From Vallicoccus soli (lineage in GTDB: Bacteria > Actinomycetota > Actinomycetes > Motilibacterales > Motilibacteraceae), in NCBI RefSeq assembly GCF_003594885.1, contig NZ_QZEZ01000001.1, positions 744,001-808,000 of the forward strand: a stretch of 64,000 bases of DNA, written 5' to 3'. A program made the translations under genes and the position numbers. The notes under the pieces were generated by a model. It was not told the DNA's origin, made no database searches, and worked only from the letters and a program-made list of their open reading frames with translations. Shown piece after piece: positions 34,065 through 42,767 of the stretch (its first letter is position 1; every line of letters begins with the position of its first letter).

Positions 34065-34616
34065 TCAGGTGCGGCCCCGGCGGCGGCGCAGCCGGCGGGC
34101 CCGTCCCAGCACCGTGGGCAGGGGGCCGCGCGTCGTCGCGGGGGTCGGGGCCGGGGCTGCGGCGAGGGAGCCGTCGGGCATGGCGCCCGGCTGCTCGAGC
34201 AGCTCGCCGGTGGGCTCGAGCCGCGTCACGCGCGACGCCTCCCGCCAGCGCCGGTCCTGCTCGCCCAGGTCGCGAGCGTTCAGCCGCTTGGAGGCGAGGG
34301 CGGCGACGGCGGCGCCGTACCGCTCGCTGCCCGGCTCCTCGTCCAGGACCCGGGCGACCCAGGTCACGAGCCGGCCGCCCTGGTCCTTGCTGCGCACCGT
34401 CACCACCGCGCGGTCGACCCCCGGTGCGAGCGGGTCGAGCGGCTGCTCGCCGCCGCCGTGGACGACGTACGCCGCGCCCTCGGCCCACGCGTGCCACGCC
34501 GGCACCGGCCGCCCGCCGGCGACGGACACCCAGAGCAGGCCGGAGCGGGTGCAGGCCTCGGCCACGAGCGCCTGCGCCCAGGCGGGGTCGGCGTCGTCCT
34601 CGGCGTGCCCTGTCAC
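34065..34616 (-). CDS. Conserved actinobacterial hypothetical protein
   Basis: A 183-residue soluble protein. The first 120 residues (LLWVSVAGGRPVPAWHAW, AAYVVHGGGEQPLDPL, VTVRSKDQGGRLVTWVARV) resemble an uncharacterised actinobacterial family with a pattern reminiscent of small split-barrel proteins; I do not assign an activity. The tail is Pro/Ala-rich and ends in ten arginine-rich residues. It is convergent with the kinase gene (1-base gap) and divergent from the EamA transporter (35 bases). Confidence 0.75.
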   Translation of the reverse strand: MTGHAEDDADPAWAQALVAEACTRSGLLWVSVAGGRPVPAWHAWAEGAAYVVHGGGEQPLDPLAPGVDRAVVTVRSKDQGGRLVTWVARVLDEEPGSERYGAAVAALASKRLNARDLGEQDRRWREASRVTRLEPTGELLEQPGAMPDGSLAAAPAPTPATTRGPLPTVLGRARRLRRRRGRT

Positions 34617-34651
34617 CGGGCCAGGGTAGGGCCGCTGGCAGGATCCCCGGC

Positions 34652-35575
34652 GTGACCGCCCCCGCCGCGGCGCGGCCGCGGACCCTCGGGCGGCCGGGCG
34701 CCGCCGACGCCCTGCTCATCGCCGTCGGCGTCGTGGGGGTGTCGACCTCCGGCCCCCTCATCGCCGCGATCGCCGCGCCGGCCCTGGCGGTGGCGCTGTG
34801 GCGCAACGCCCTGTCGCTCGCGCTGCTCGTGCCCGCCGTCGCGCTGCGGCACCGGGCCGAGGTCGCGGCCGTGGGGCGGCGCACCCTGCTGCTCGGCCTG
34901 CTCGCCGGGCTGCTGCTGGCCGGTCACTTCGCGCTGTGGGTCCCGAGCCTGTCGATGACGTCGGTGGCCTCGGCGACCGCCCTCGTCTGCACTCAGGCCG
35001 TCTGGACCGCCGTGTTGGCGCGCCTCGCCGGGCACCACGTGCCGCGGCGCGCCTGGCTCGGCATGGCGGTCGCCCTCGCGGGCGTGCTCGCGGTCAGCGG
35101 CGTCGACGCGGCGCTGAGCCGCGAGGCCCTGCTCGGCGACCTGCTCGCGCTCGGCGGCGGGGTGTTCTCCGGCGCGTACGTCGTGCTGGGCGCCGAGGTC
35201 CGCCGCCACCTGAGCACGACGACGTACACGGCGGTCTGCTACGGCGCCTGCGCCGCGGTGCTCCTCGCGGTGTGCCTGGCCGCGGGCGTGCCGCTCGGCG
35301 GGTACGCCGCCCGCGACTGGTGGCTGCTTGTCGCCCTCACCGTCGCCGCGCAGATGCTCGGGCACAGCGTCTTCAACCTCGTGGTGCAGCGCGTCAGCCC
35401 CGTCGTGGTCAGCCTCTGCATCCTCCTCGAGGTCCCCGGCGCGGCCCTGCTCGCCGCGCTGTGGCTCGGGCAGGTGCCGCCCGCGGCCGCGGTGCCCGGG
35501 ATGCTCCTCGTGCTCGCCGGCATCGCCGTCGTCGTGCGCGCCGACCCGGCCGCGCCGGAGGCGCCGCAGGGGTGA
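34652..35575 (+). CDS. EamA/DMT family transporter
   Basis: A 307-residue inner-membrane protein with ten predicted helices in two EamA repeats of five (about 15-150 and 160-300). Drug/metabolite transporters export amino acids or other small metabolites; the substrate cannot be inferred. The GTG at 34652 is preferred since the protein then begins immediately before helix 1, and family length is normal. Confidence 0.87.
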   Translation: MTAPAAARPRTLGRPGAADALLIAVGVVGVSTSGPLIAAIAAPALAVALWRNALSLALLVPAVALRHRAEVAAVGRRTLLLGLLAGLLLAGHFALWVPSLSMTSVASATALVCTQAVWTAVLARLAGHHVPRRAWLGMAVALAGVLAVSGVDAALSREALLGDLLALGGGVFSGAYVVLGAEVRRHLSTTTYTAVCYGACAAVLLAVCLAAGVPLGGYAARDWWLLVALTVAAQMLGHSVFNLVVQRVSPVVVSLCILLEVPGAALLAALWLGQVPPAAAVPGMLLVLAGIAVVVRADPAAPEAPQG

Positions 35576-35643
35576 AGGTGGCTTCACAGCACCTGCGGCC
35601 GGGACTACCTTCCAGGTCCCATCCCTCGTCGCGGGGAGGCGCT

Positions 35644-37524
35644 GTGCACCGCGTGCGGGTCGTCCTGGTCCTCCTCGCCCTGGTCGCCGCGGCCCCGGCG
35701 CCCCCGGCGGGCGCCGCTCGGGCCCCGGCGCAGGGTCCCGTCCAGGCCGACCGAGCGCTGACGGCCAGCCGTGCGACGGTCCTGCCCGTCGCCTGGACCC
35801 GGCAGGTCGTGCACGCCGGCCAGGGGGTCGTGCTCGCCACGCGGCTGAGGGGACCCGACGGCCGGGACCTGGAGGAGCCCGTGACGTTGTACGGCCGGTC
35901 CGCCGGGCAGACGCGGTGGCGCGCCCTGCAGCGCTTCCCCGACGGCGGCCGGGTGGCCGCGGACGAGTCGCCGCGCACCGATGCCGAGTACTTCTTCCGC
36001 CACTGGCCGTCGGCGCGCCTCGGCCTCGCCTCCAGCCCCGTCATCCGGATCGACGTGCAGGAGGACCCTTCTCCGGCGGTCACCCTGCAGCTCGTCCCGG
36101 GGGCCCTGCAGACCTTCGGGCCCATCGACAGCTGCTGCCCGAACCTGGTGGCGGACGAGCGTCTCGGACCCGCGGTGGAGGGCGAGCTGCTCCAGGTGCA
36201 GGGCGCGTACGTCGACCCTGGATCCGCCACTGGCACGACCCGGTTCCCCGTCCTCCAGACGTGGACGAGTGGCCGGTGGCGGGCGATCGGGGGAGGCAAC
36301 CTCGCTCGCTCCTCATGGCACACGACGACCGCGGCACCCTCGGCCGGTCGGCACCTGTACCGCGCGGTGCTGCCGGCGGCGCCTGGGCTCCCCGCCGTGG
36401 TGTCCGGGGTGCGCGAGCTCGTCGTCACCCGGCAGAGGACCGCCCTGAGCGCGCCGCCCCAGGCGCGGCAGGGGACGGTCCTGCGGTTCCGCGGTCTCTC
36501 CGCGCCCCACCGCCCTGGCCGTCACTTGGCTGTGCAGGAGCTGCGGGACGGCCGTTGGCTGTCCGTCGCGAGCACTGGCACGGGCACCGGTGGCGCGTCC
36601 AGCCTGGCCCTGCGGGCGCCAAGGCCGGGCGTCCACCGCTACCGCGCAGTCGCCGCCGACTACAGCGGAGCGCCGGCGAGGGCGTCCCTCCCGGTGGACG
36701 TCGAGGTCCTGCCGTCGCCTGTTCCCCGTCCGTGGGTGACGCACCTGGACGAGCTGAGCCCCGCCACCGGGGAGCGCGAGCACCTGGTGCGGGGCCCGGT
36801 ACTCATCGAGGGCCGTACCTACCGGCGGTCCGTCCAGATGTCCAACGGCGGGAGCATCGTCGTCGAGCTCGGGACGCACGCCGCCACGCTCAAGGCCGCC
36901 GTGGGCGCCGGACCACCGGAGGTGGGCCTCGACCCCGTGCCGGTCTTCACGGTGGTGGTCGACGGGCGTACCGTCCTGCGCCGGATGGTGCCGTCCCAGA
37001 GCGCGTTCCCGCTGTCGGTCGACGTGCGCGGTGCCCGCCGGGCCGTTCTGACCTTCAGCAGCCGGGGCAGCATCTACGAGAACGAGTACCCGCCTCCTCG
37101 GCTCCTCCTCGGAGACGCGGTGGTCACGTCGCGGGCGGAGCCCCAGCGAGGGCTGGTGCCGGACGCGCTCTACCTCCTGGACCTCCCGCCGGTGTCGACG
37201 CGCGGGGATGTCGGCCTTGACGACGACGGGGACCACAAGCTCCGCAGCGGGCCGTCAGAAGGTGCTCTTGAGTACGACCTACCGCGCCCCTACAGGAGGT
37301 TCACCGCTACCGCGCGCCTCTTCGGCGAAGTCGTCGACGCCGTGGGCTCCGTGCGGGTCGTGGGGGACGGCCGCTTGCTCGCCAGCTACGACGAGGTCGG
37401 GACGGACTACCGGCGCGTCGACGTCGACGTCACGGGTGTCCGTCATCTGCGCCTCGAACTGGCGGCAACTGCAGGGGGGCTGAGCTACGGCCTGGCCGTG
37501 CACGACGCGGCACTCCTACCTTGA
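35644..37524 (+). CDS. Secreted protein with two NPCBM-like domains
   Basis: A 626-residue protein with a signal peptide (residues 1-24, cleavage after GAARA or nearby). The first half contains Ig-like beta segments with an SCCPN cysteine pair. The second half holds two galactose-binding-like NPCBM domains: about 395-515 (ATLKAAVGAG...VFTVVVDGRTVLRR...GARRAVLTF) and about 540-626 (FTATARLFGE...SVRVVGDGRLL...VTGVRHLRLEL). Such domains bind carbohydrate; no catalytic domain is seen. Codon choice from about 36500 is visibly less GC-extreme than in neighbours, which suggests transfer. GGGGAGG precedes the GTG start. Confidence 0.75.
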   Translation: MHRVRVVLVLLALVAAAPAPPAGAARAPAQGPVQADRALTASRATVLPVAWTRQVVHAGQGVVLATRLRGPDGRDLEEPVTLYGRSAGQTRWRALQRFPDGGRVAADESPRTDAEYFFRHWPSARLGLASSPVIRIDVQEDPSPAVTLQLVPGALQTFGPIDSCCPNLVADERLGPAVEGELLQVQGAYVDPGSATGTTRFPVLQTWTSGRWRAIGGGNLARSSWHTTTAAPSAGRHLYRAVLPAAPGLPAVVSGVRELVVTRQRTALSAPPQARQGTVLRFRGLSAPHRPGRHLAVQELRDGRWLSVASTGTGTGGASSLALRAPRPGVHRYRAVAADYSGAPARASLPVDVEVLPSPVPRPWVTHLDELSPATGEREHLVRGPVLIEGRTYRRSVQMSNGGSIVVELGTHAATLKAAVGAGPPEVGLDPVPVFTVVVDGRTVLRRMVPSQSAFPLSVDVRGARRAVLTFSSRGSIYENEYPPPRLLLGDAVVTSRAEPQRGLVPDALYLLDLPPVSTRGDVGLDDDGDHKLRSGPSEGALEYDLPRPYRRFTATARLFGEVVDAVGSVRVVGDGRLLASYDEVGTDYRRVDVDVTGVRHLRLELAATAGGLSYGLAVHDAALLP

Positions 37525-37556
37525 CCGCGCCGCCGACTCATCGAGACCGGTCCCCG

Positions 37557-39155
37557 TCACGCGGCGACGAGCGCGGCCGCGTCGACGACCCGGTCCCGCC
37601 CGCCGGCCTTGGCGGCGTAGAGGGCGCGGTCGGCGGCGTCGAGCAGGGCCGCGGCGGTGGCGCCGGCGCCGGGGGAGGCGGCGACGCCGACGGAGGCGGT
37701 GACGCGGACGGGGGTGCCGCCGAGGACGTGGACGCGCCGGGCGCACTGGCGGCGCAGGCGCTCCCCGCGGCGCACCGCCTGCGCGGCCGCGGCACCGGGC
37801 AGCACGAGGACGAACTCCTCGCCGCCCCAGCGGGCGACGGTGTCGCCGGCGCGGGCGCCCTCGACGAGGTCCTGCGCCAGGCCGCGCAGGACGGCGTCGC
37901 CGGCCGGGTGCCCGTGGGTGTCGTTGACGGCCTTGAAGTGGTCGACGTCGACGACGAGGACCGCGACGGGCCCGCCGCCCTCGAGGGCCGCGTCGAGGGC
38001 GCGCTCGAGGTGCCGCCGGTTGTGCAGGCCGGTCAGGCTGTCGCGCTCGACCTCCTCGGCGAGCTCGGCGCGCAGCCCCTCGATGACCTCGAGCTGCTCG
38101 CGCAGGCGCCGGTGGGCCTCGGCGAGCTCGGCGTGGCGGGCGTGCTCCTCGCTGACGTCGCGGGTCACGACGACGCGCCCCGCCTCGGCCCCCCGCCCGT
38201 CGAGCAGCAGCGAGATGCGCAGGTCCAGGTGCAGGCCGGGCCGCGGCTCGAGCAGCTCGCGGCGCTCGCGCCCGGCGACCGGCGCCATGACGGCGGGGGA
38301 GACGACCTCGGCGGCGGGCAGGCCCACCACGTCGACGGGGCCGTGCGGGCGCAGGGTCCGCAGCATCGCCCGGCCCGCGGGGTTGAGGTCGAGCACCAGC
38401 CCCTGCGCGTCGACGACGAGCACGGCGTCCGACATCGTCTCCACGACCTGCCCCCGCGCCACCGGGACGAGCTGCATGAGCCCCTGGCGGGTCAGGGCCC
38501 ACCAGGCGACGACGCCGGTGACCGTGAAGAACAGCGGGGTGTGGTCGGCGCTGCGGCCGTCGTGCGAGGCGACGAGGGACGCCGCGTTGCCGACGATGGG
38601 CACGACCGAGGCGACGAGCAGGCTGCTCACCTGGCGCCGCTGCACGCCCGGCGCCTGCAGCCACGAGCGGGCGAGGAGGACCAGCCCCACCGCGAGGACG
38701 GAGTAGCTGTACGCGGTGTGGGCGAGGAACAGCGGGCCCAGCCAGGTGTGCAGCTCGGCCGGGTCGCCCTCGTGCCACTGGCGCACGAAGAGGCGGTGCA
38801 GGTCGTTCGTGGCCACGGCCGAGAGCGCGAGGGCGGGCTCGACCGCGAGGAGGGCGTACGTGCGCCGCCCGGGCCGCCAGCCGCGGTCCGCCACCGAGCG
38901 GCACATGCAGAACGCGCTCGCGACCGTGCCCACGACGCCGACGAAGCCGACCTCGGTGGCCCGCGACTGCACCTCGAGCGGGAGCGGCAGGTGCGCCAGC
39001 GACCAGCAGGCCGACCACCAGGCCAGGCTCGCCATCGTGGCCGCGAGGGCCGGCGCCGCCGGGGTGGCGCGGCGCCGCTGCCAGGCGAGCCCGGCGACGG
39101 CGACGGAGACGAGGGCCGAGACGACGTACAGGGCGAACAGCGGCAGCTGCGGCAC
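37557..39155 (-). CDS. Membrane diguanylate cyclase (7TM sensor-PAS-GGDEF)
   Basis: A 532-residue protein. Seven membrane helices fill residues 5-225 in the pattern of the histidine-kinase N-terminal 7TM sensor region; a PAS domain follows (about 238-335), then a short coiled coil and a GGDEF domain. The active site is intact (GGEEF, 444-448), as is the inhibitory RxxD site five residues upstream (RAGD, 435-438). It should synthesise cyclic di-GMP in response to a membrane-associated signal, with product inhibition. Confidence 0.92.
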   Translation of the reverse strand: MPQLPLFALYVVSALVSVAVAGLAWQRRRATPAAPALAATMASLAWWSACWSLAHLPLPLEVQSRATEVGFVGVVGTVASAFCMCRSVADRGWRPGRRTYALLAVEPALALSAVATNDLHRLFVRQWHEGDPAELHTWLGPLFLAHTAYSYSVLAVGLVLLARSWLQAPGVQRRQVSSLLVASVVPIVGNAASLVASHDGRSADHTPLFFTVTGVVAWWALTRQGLMQLVPVARGQVVETMSDAVLVVDAQGLVLDLNPAGRAMLRTLRPHGPVDVVGLPAAEVVSPAVMAPVAGRERRELLEPRPGLHLDLRISLLLDGRGAEAGRVVVTRDVSEEHARHAELAEAHRRLREQLEVIEGLRAELAEEVERDSLTGLHNRRHLERALDAALEGGGPVAVLVVDVDHFKAVNDTHGHPAGDAVLRGLAQDLVEGARAGDTVARWGGEEFVLVLPGAAAAQAVRRGERLRRQCARRVHVLGGTPVRVTASVGVAASPGAGATAAALLDAADRALYAAKAGGRDRVVDAAALVAA

Positions 39156-39242
39156 GGCACCCCCTCCCGGCGGGCCCCCGACGGGCCCTCACGGGCAGGA
39201 TCGGCAGCGGGCCGCCCGGCCTGAACGCCGCGGGTGCGCCGG

Positions 39243-39602
39243 CTACGCCCGGCGGGCGGCGACGAAGGAGCGCACGGCCAGCGCGACGAAGGCCGCGCAG
39301 ACCACGAGCGTCGCCCAGCCGGCGGCGGTCGCGATGCCCGCGTCGTCCGAGCCCGCGGCCGGGCGCGCCACGAGCTGGCCGACGGTGCCGAGCACGCCGA
39401 GCAGGCCCACCGCGGCCGCGGCGTGCATCGCGTGCTTGCGCGCGGTGCCGCCGCGCAGGCCGACGGCGCCGGCCCCGGCGATGAGCAGGCCCAGCAGCGC
39501 GGGGATGAGCGCCGTCGGGCTCGCCCCCGGGCCGGACGCCGCGTAGGCGACCACGCCCACGACGACGAGCAGCGCCCCTGCGGCGACGGCGGTCCTCGGC
39601 AC
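39243..39602 (-). CDS. Small four-helix membrane protein
   Basis: A 119-residue protein that is almost entirely hydrophobic, with four predicted helices (about 5-22, 28-48, 62-80, 92-112) and a basic end. It resembles uncharacterised actinobacterial small membrane proteins; no function can be given. The GTG start is at 39602. It lies between BrkB and the diguanylate cyclase genes on the same strand, with gaps of about 90-130 bases. Confidence 0.75.
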   Translation of the reverse strand: MPRTAVAAGALLVVVGVVAYAASGPGASPTALIPALLGLLIAGAGAVGLRGGTARKHAMHAAAAVGLLGVLGTVGQLVARPAAGSDDAGIATAAGWATLVVCAAFVALAVRSFVAARRA

Positions 39603-39720
39603 GGTGGTCCCTCCAGGGTCGGTGGCGACGGGGTGGCGGGGCGCGGACGCACCGCGCCCCCGCCGGGACGGGTCCCGACGGGGGCGAGGCTACCGGGGGC
39701 GGTCGCCGCCCGCGCCCTGC

Positions 39721-39738
39721 GAGGGCGGCACCGCCCTC
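39721..39738 (-). terminator. Hairpin at the end of the BrkB-like gene
   Basis: GAGGGCG (39721-39727) pairs with CGCCCTC (39732-39738) around a GCAC loop, overlapping the stop codon. It could slow or end transcription of the BrkB-like gene; no U tract follows. Confidence 0.4.
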
Positions 39739-40780
39739 AGTGGTGGTCGATCTTCTTCGTGTCGCGCGGCGGCAGCTGGATCTGGTCCTCCGCGCCCGGG
39801 ATGCCGGCCTGCAGCTGGCGCCCGCGCTCGGTCTCGGCGTCGAACTCCGCGCCGAAGAGCAGGGCGAGGTTCGTGATCCAGAGCCACAGCAGGAAGATGA
39901 CGACGCCGGCGAGGCTCCCGTACGTCGCGCCGTAGCTGGAGAAGTTCGCGACGTAGAACCCGAAGCCCAGCGAGGCGACGACCCACACGAGCAGCGCGAT
40001 GAACGAGCCCATGCTGATCCAGTGGAACTTGGGCTGGCGCACGTTCGGCGTCGCGTAGTAGAGGCCCGCGATGAGCAGCGCCACCACGACGACGAGCACC
40101 GGCCACTTGGCCCAGTTCCACACCGTCACCGCGGTGTCGCCGAGCCCGATGACGTCGCCGATGGACTGCGCGACCGGGCCGGTGGCGACGAGCGCGATGG
40201 CGACCGCGGCGACGACGACGAGGCCGACCACGGTGATGAGCAGCTGCAGCGGGCGCATCTTCCAGAACGGGCGCCCCTCCTCGACCTCGTAGATCCGGTT
40301 CATCGCGCGCGAGAACGCGCCGACGTACCCCGACGCCGACCAGATCGCGCCGAGCAGGCCGAAGCCGATGCCCGCGCCGGCCGCGTTGGTGACCACGTTG
40401 CTGATCGGGCCCTCGAGCGCCTCGACGCCGCTCTGCCCACCGAGGTCGGAGACGATCTGCAGCAGGTTGTCCACCGCGCGCTGCGGGTCGGACACCAGCC
40501 CGATGAGCGACACCATGGCGATGAGCGCGGGGAAGAGGGCGAGCAGCGCGTAGTACGTCAACGCCGCCGCCGAGTCGGTGCACTGGTCCTCGTTGAACTC
40601 CTTGACCGTGCGCTTGAGGACGCCCTTCCAGGACGACCCCGTCAGGTCGGTCGGCGAGTCCGGCTTGCGCGGGTCGTCGGGGTCGGGGGCGCCGTACGCC
40701 GCGCCGGGCTCGGACCGCCTGACCTGGAGGTCGTCGCGGTCGGACCCGCGGGCCTCCTCGGTCAACTTCCTGCTCGCCAC
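39737..40780 (-). CDS. YihY/virulence factor BrkB family membrane protein
   Basis: A 347-residue protein with six helices. The family pattern SAAALTYYALLALFPALIAMVSL (start of helix 1, about 68-90) and the IWSASGYVGAFSRAMNRIYE segment near 145 are clear, as is the C-terminal LWLWITNLALLFGAEFDAE. Members are often called RNase BN by mistake; they are uncharacterised membrane proteins, possibly transporters. Hydrophilic tails of about 55 and 40 residues flank the membrane part. The GTG start follows GGAGGTGCC. Confidence 0.9.
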   Translation of the reverse strand: MASRKLTEEARGSDRDDLQVRRSEPGAAYGAPDPDDPRKPDSPTDLTGSSWKGVLKRTVKEFNEDQCTDSAAALTYYALLALFPALIAMVSLIGLVSDPQRAVDNLLQIVSDLGGQSGVEALEGPISNVVTNAAGAGIGFGLLGAIWSASGYVGAFSRAMNRIYEVEEGRPFWKMRPLQLLITVVGLVVVAAVAIALVATGPVAQSIGDVIGLGDTAVTVWNWAKWPVLVVVVALLIAGLYYATPNVRQPKFHWISMGSFIALLVWVVASLGFGFYVANFSSYGATYGSLAGVVIFLLWLWITNLALLFGAEFDAETERGRQLQAGIPGAEDQIQLPPRDTKKIDHH

Positions 40781-41256
40781 GAGGGCACCTCCGATCGCGC
40801 CGCGGACCCTCCGCGACCGACCGTCCTGTCCCCGCAGGCGCCGGCGCTAAGCCTCCGCGGCGCGGCCCGCGGACGTGCACGAGGGCCGGGACCCTCGCGG
40901 GTGCCGGCCCTCGGCGGGAGCGGGTGGGGAGCGTCGTCGCGGCACTCGCCGCATGCGCCCGGTGCCCGGCCCCGCGCTCGCGCTGCGGGACGGGGTCGAC
41001 TGCGACGCGGTCAGGGGCGCGCCACCCGCCGTGCTGTGGTCCCCGTGGCTGTCAGGGAGCGTGCTCCCGGACCGGGGTCTGCGTGCGCCTCTCCAAACGT
41101 CGCTCCTTCCCCTGGGGGTGGGTCCGACGTCTCCGACGGTACGCCGCGCGCCCGGCCAGTCAACCCCCCGCGGCGTGTCGGAGGATGGGGGCCGAGCGAC
41201 CCCGCTCGGCGCACCACCCCCGCCCGCGAGGGCCCGGACCGCACCAGGAGGCCGCG
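40781..41256. other. Divergent intergenic region, 476 bases, without a supported gene
   Basis: No convincing coding frame, tRNA or known RNA family was recognised. The region must hold the promoters of the BrkB-like gene (left) and the stress-protein gene (right, with AGGAGG before its ATG). It contains one strong hairpin at 40881-40912 and several C- and G-runs near 41110-41190. Some small RNA could be encoded here. Confidence 0.5.
40881..40912. terminator. Strong hairpin in the divergent gap
   Basis: GAGGGCCGG (40881-40889) pairs perfectly with CCGGCCCTC (40904-40912), and inside it ACCC pairs with GGGT around TCGC, with one G-G mismatch between. It looks like a terminator, yet both neighbouring genes point away from it, so it may end an unannotated small transcript. 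Confidence 0.5.
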
Positions 41257-41709
41257 ATGACCGGCACGGCAGCGCGCGAGAGCGTCGCGCGCACGACCTC
41301 GTACGCCACCGCGCAGGAGGCCGTCGACCTGCTGGCCGACCGCGGCTTCCCCGTCGAGGCGGTGCAGATCGTCGGCACCGACCTGCGCCTCGTCGAGCAG
41401 GTGTACGGCCGCCTCGACCGCGGCCGCGCCGCGCTCATGGGCGCGGCGAGCGGCGCCTGGGTCGGCCTGCTCGTGGGGGTGCTGCTGGCGCTGTTCGCCA
41501 CCTCCGGCACGGCCGCCGTGCTCCTGCTGCTGTGGGGCCTGCTCGTCGGCGCGGCGTTCGGCGCCCTCGCCGGCGTCGCGGCGCACGCCCTGAGCGGCGG
41601 GCGCCGCGACTTCGTCGCGCGCAGCCAGGTGGTGCCGCAGCACTACGACGTGCTCGTCGAGGCCCCGCACGTGGCGCGGGCGCGCGAACTGCTGGCCGCG
41701 GGGCGCTGA
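41257..41709 (+). CDS. General stress protein 17M-like (YflT-type) with glycine-zipper membrane hairpin
   Basis: A 150-residue protein. Residues 15-55 (TTSYATAQEAVDLLADRGFPVEAVQIVG) match the heat-induced stress YflT domain of Bacillus general stress proteins. A two-helix membrane hairpin rich in glycine and alanine follows (about 65-112), then a short soluble end. The biochemical role is unknown. ATG at 41257 has AGGAGG upstream. The next gene starts three bases after its stop. Confidence 0.83.
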   Translation: MTGTAARESVARTTSYATAQEAVDLLADRGFPVEAVQIVGTDLRLVEQVYGRLDRGRAALMGAASGAWVGLLVGVLLALFATSGTAAVLLLLWGLLVGAAFGALAGVAAHALSGGRRDFVARSQVVPQHYDVLVEAPHVARARELLAAGR

Positions 41710-41712
41710 CCC

Positions 41713-42756
41713 GTGGCGCCGGCGGGGGCGGCTGCGGTCGCCGCGCACGTGCGGCGCCAGGCCGGGTGGTGCGCCGACCTCGGCTCGCCGCTCTACGCCG
41801 CGCTGCTCGCGCGGGCCGCGGACGACGTCGACGCGGGCGGCCCGGTCGCCGAGGCGCTCGCCGACCACGAGGGCGACCCCGACGACGACGCGCTGGCGCT
41901 GCGCCTCGCCGGCACGGTGCACCGGCTCGTCCTCGCGCGCGAGGCCCCGGCGCTCGCCCTGCACTACCCGTCGGTGGGCGGCACCCCGGGCCCGCCGGAG
42001 CAGGTGTGGGGCGCGTTCCGCGACGTCGTGGCGCAGCGCCTGCCCGCCGTGCGGGCCGGGCTCGCCTCGGCCCCGCAGACCAACGAGGTCGGGCGCAGCG
42101 CGCCCCTGCTCGGGGGGCTGCGCCACCTCGCCGCCCGCGCGCCGCTGCCGGTGCGCCTCGTCGAGGTGGGGTCCAGCGCGGGGCTGAACCTGCGACCCGA
42201 CCTCGTCCGGGTGCAGGGCGACGACGGCTGGGAGGGGCCGCGGGCGTCGCCGGTCGCCCTCCCCGGCGCGTGGCGCGGTCCCGTGCCGCGGGCGGGCGTG
42301 CGGGTCGTCGAGCGCCGCGGCTCGGACGTGGCCCCGGTCGACCCCGCGACGACGCAGGGGCGGCTGCGGCTGACCGCGTACGTCTGGCCGGACATGGCCG
42401 AGCGGCTGGCCCGCCTGCGGGGCGCCCTCGAGCTCGCCCGCCGGGCCCCCGCGCGGCTCGAGCGCTCGGGCGCCGCGGCAGCGGTGTCGGCGCTGCGCCC
42501 GGCCGAGGGCGCGTGGACCGTCGTGCACCACTCGGTCGTGCGCCAGTACCTCCCCCCGGCGGAGCGCGACGCCCTCGACGCCGCGCTGGAGGCGCTCGGC
42601 GGCGCGGCCTCGCCCGCCTCGCCCGTCGCCCACCTCGCGCTCGAGCCCGAGGGCGGGCGCTTCGTCGTGCGGCTGCGCACCTGGCCGGACGGGGACGACG
42701 CGGTGCTCGGGACGGCCGCGCCCCACGGGGTCCCCGTGCGGTGGGGCGACGGCTGA
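41713..42756 (+). CDS. DUF2332 protein
   Basis: A 347-residue soluble protein of the DUF2332 family, recognisable from RRQAGWCADLGSPLYAALL, LHYPSVGG, QTNEVGRSAPLL, VEVGSSAGLNL and TAYVWPDM. The VEVGSSAGLNL segment resembles a SAM-binding glycine motif, so a methyltransferase-like fold is possible, but no activity is known. It follows the stress-protein gene by three bases and is convergent with the NUDIX gene. Confidence 0.88.
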   Translation: MAPAGAAAVAAHVRRQAGWCADLGSPLYAALLARAADDVDAGGPVAEALADHEGDPDDDALALRLAGTVHRLVLAREAPALALHYPSVGGTPGPPEQVWGAFRDVVAQRLPAVRAGLASAPQTNEVGRSAPLLGGLRHLAARAPLPVRLVEVGSSAGLNLRPDLVRVQGDDGWEGPRASPVALPGAWRGPVPRAGVRVVERRGSDVAPVDPATTQGRLRLTAYVWPDMAERLARLRGALELARRAPARLERSGAAAAVSALRPAEGAWTVVHHSVVRQYLPPAERDALDAALEALGGAASPASPVAHLALEPEGGRFVVRLRTWPDGDDAVLGTAAPHGVPVRWGDG

Positions 42757-42767
42757 GGGCACCGCGG

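Noticed and set aside
34424-34651. N-terminal extension of the EamA transporter
   Set aside because: The extra residues overlap the divergent hypothetical gene and are Arg/Pro-rich; the GTG at 34652 gives the normal family start.
40913-41250. 6C RNA or other known actinobacterial RNA
   Set aside because: C-runs exist but the paired hairpins with C-loops required for 6C RNA were not found.
40924-41256. Possible gene upstream of the general stress protein
   Set aside because: The in-frame extension is Cys/Arg/Pro-rich without family resemblance, and the stress-protein domain has its own ATG with AGGAGG.
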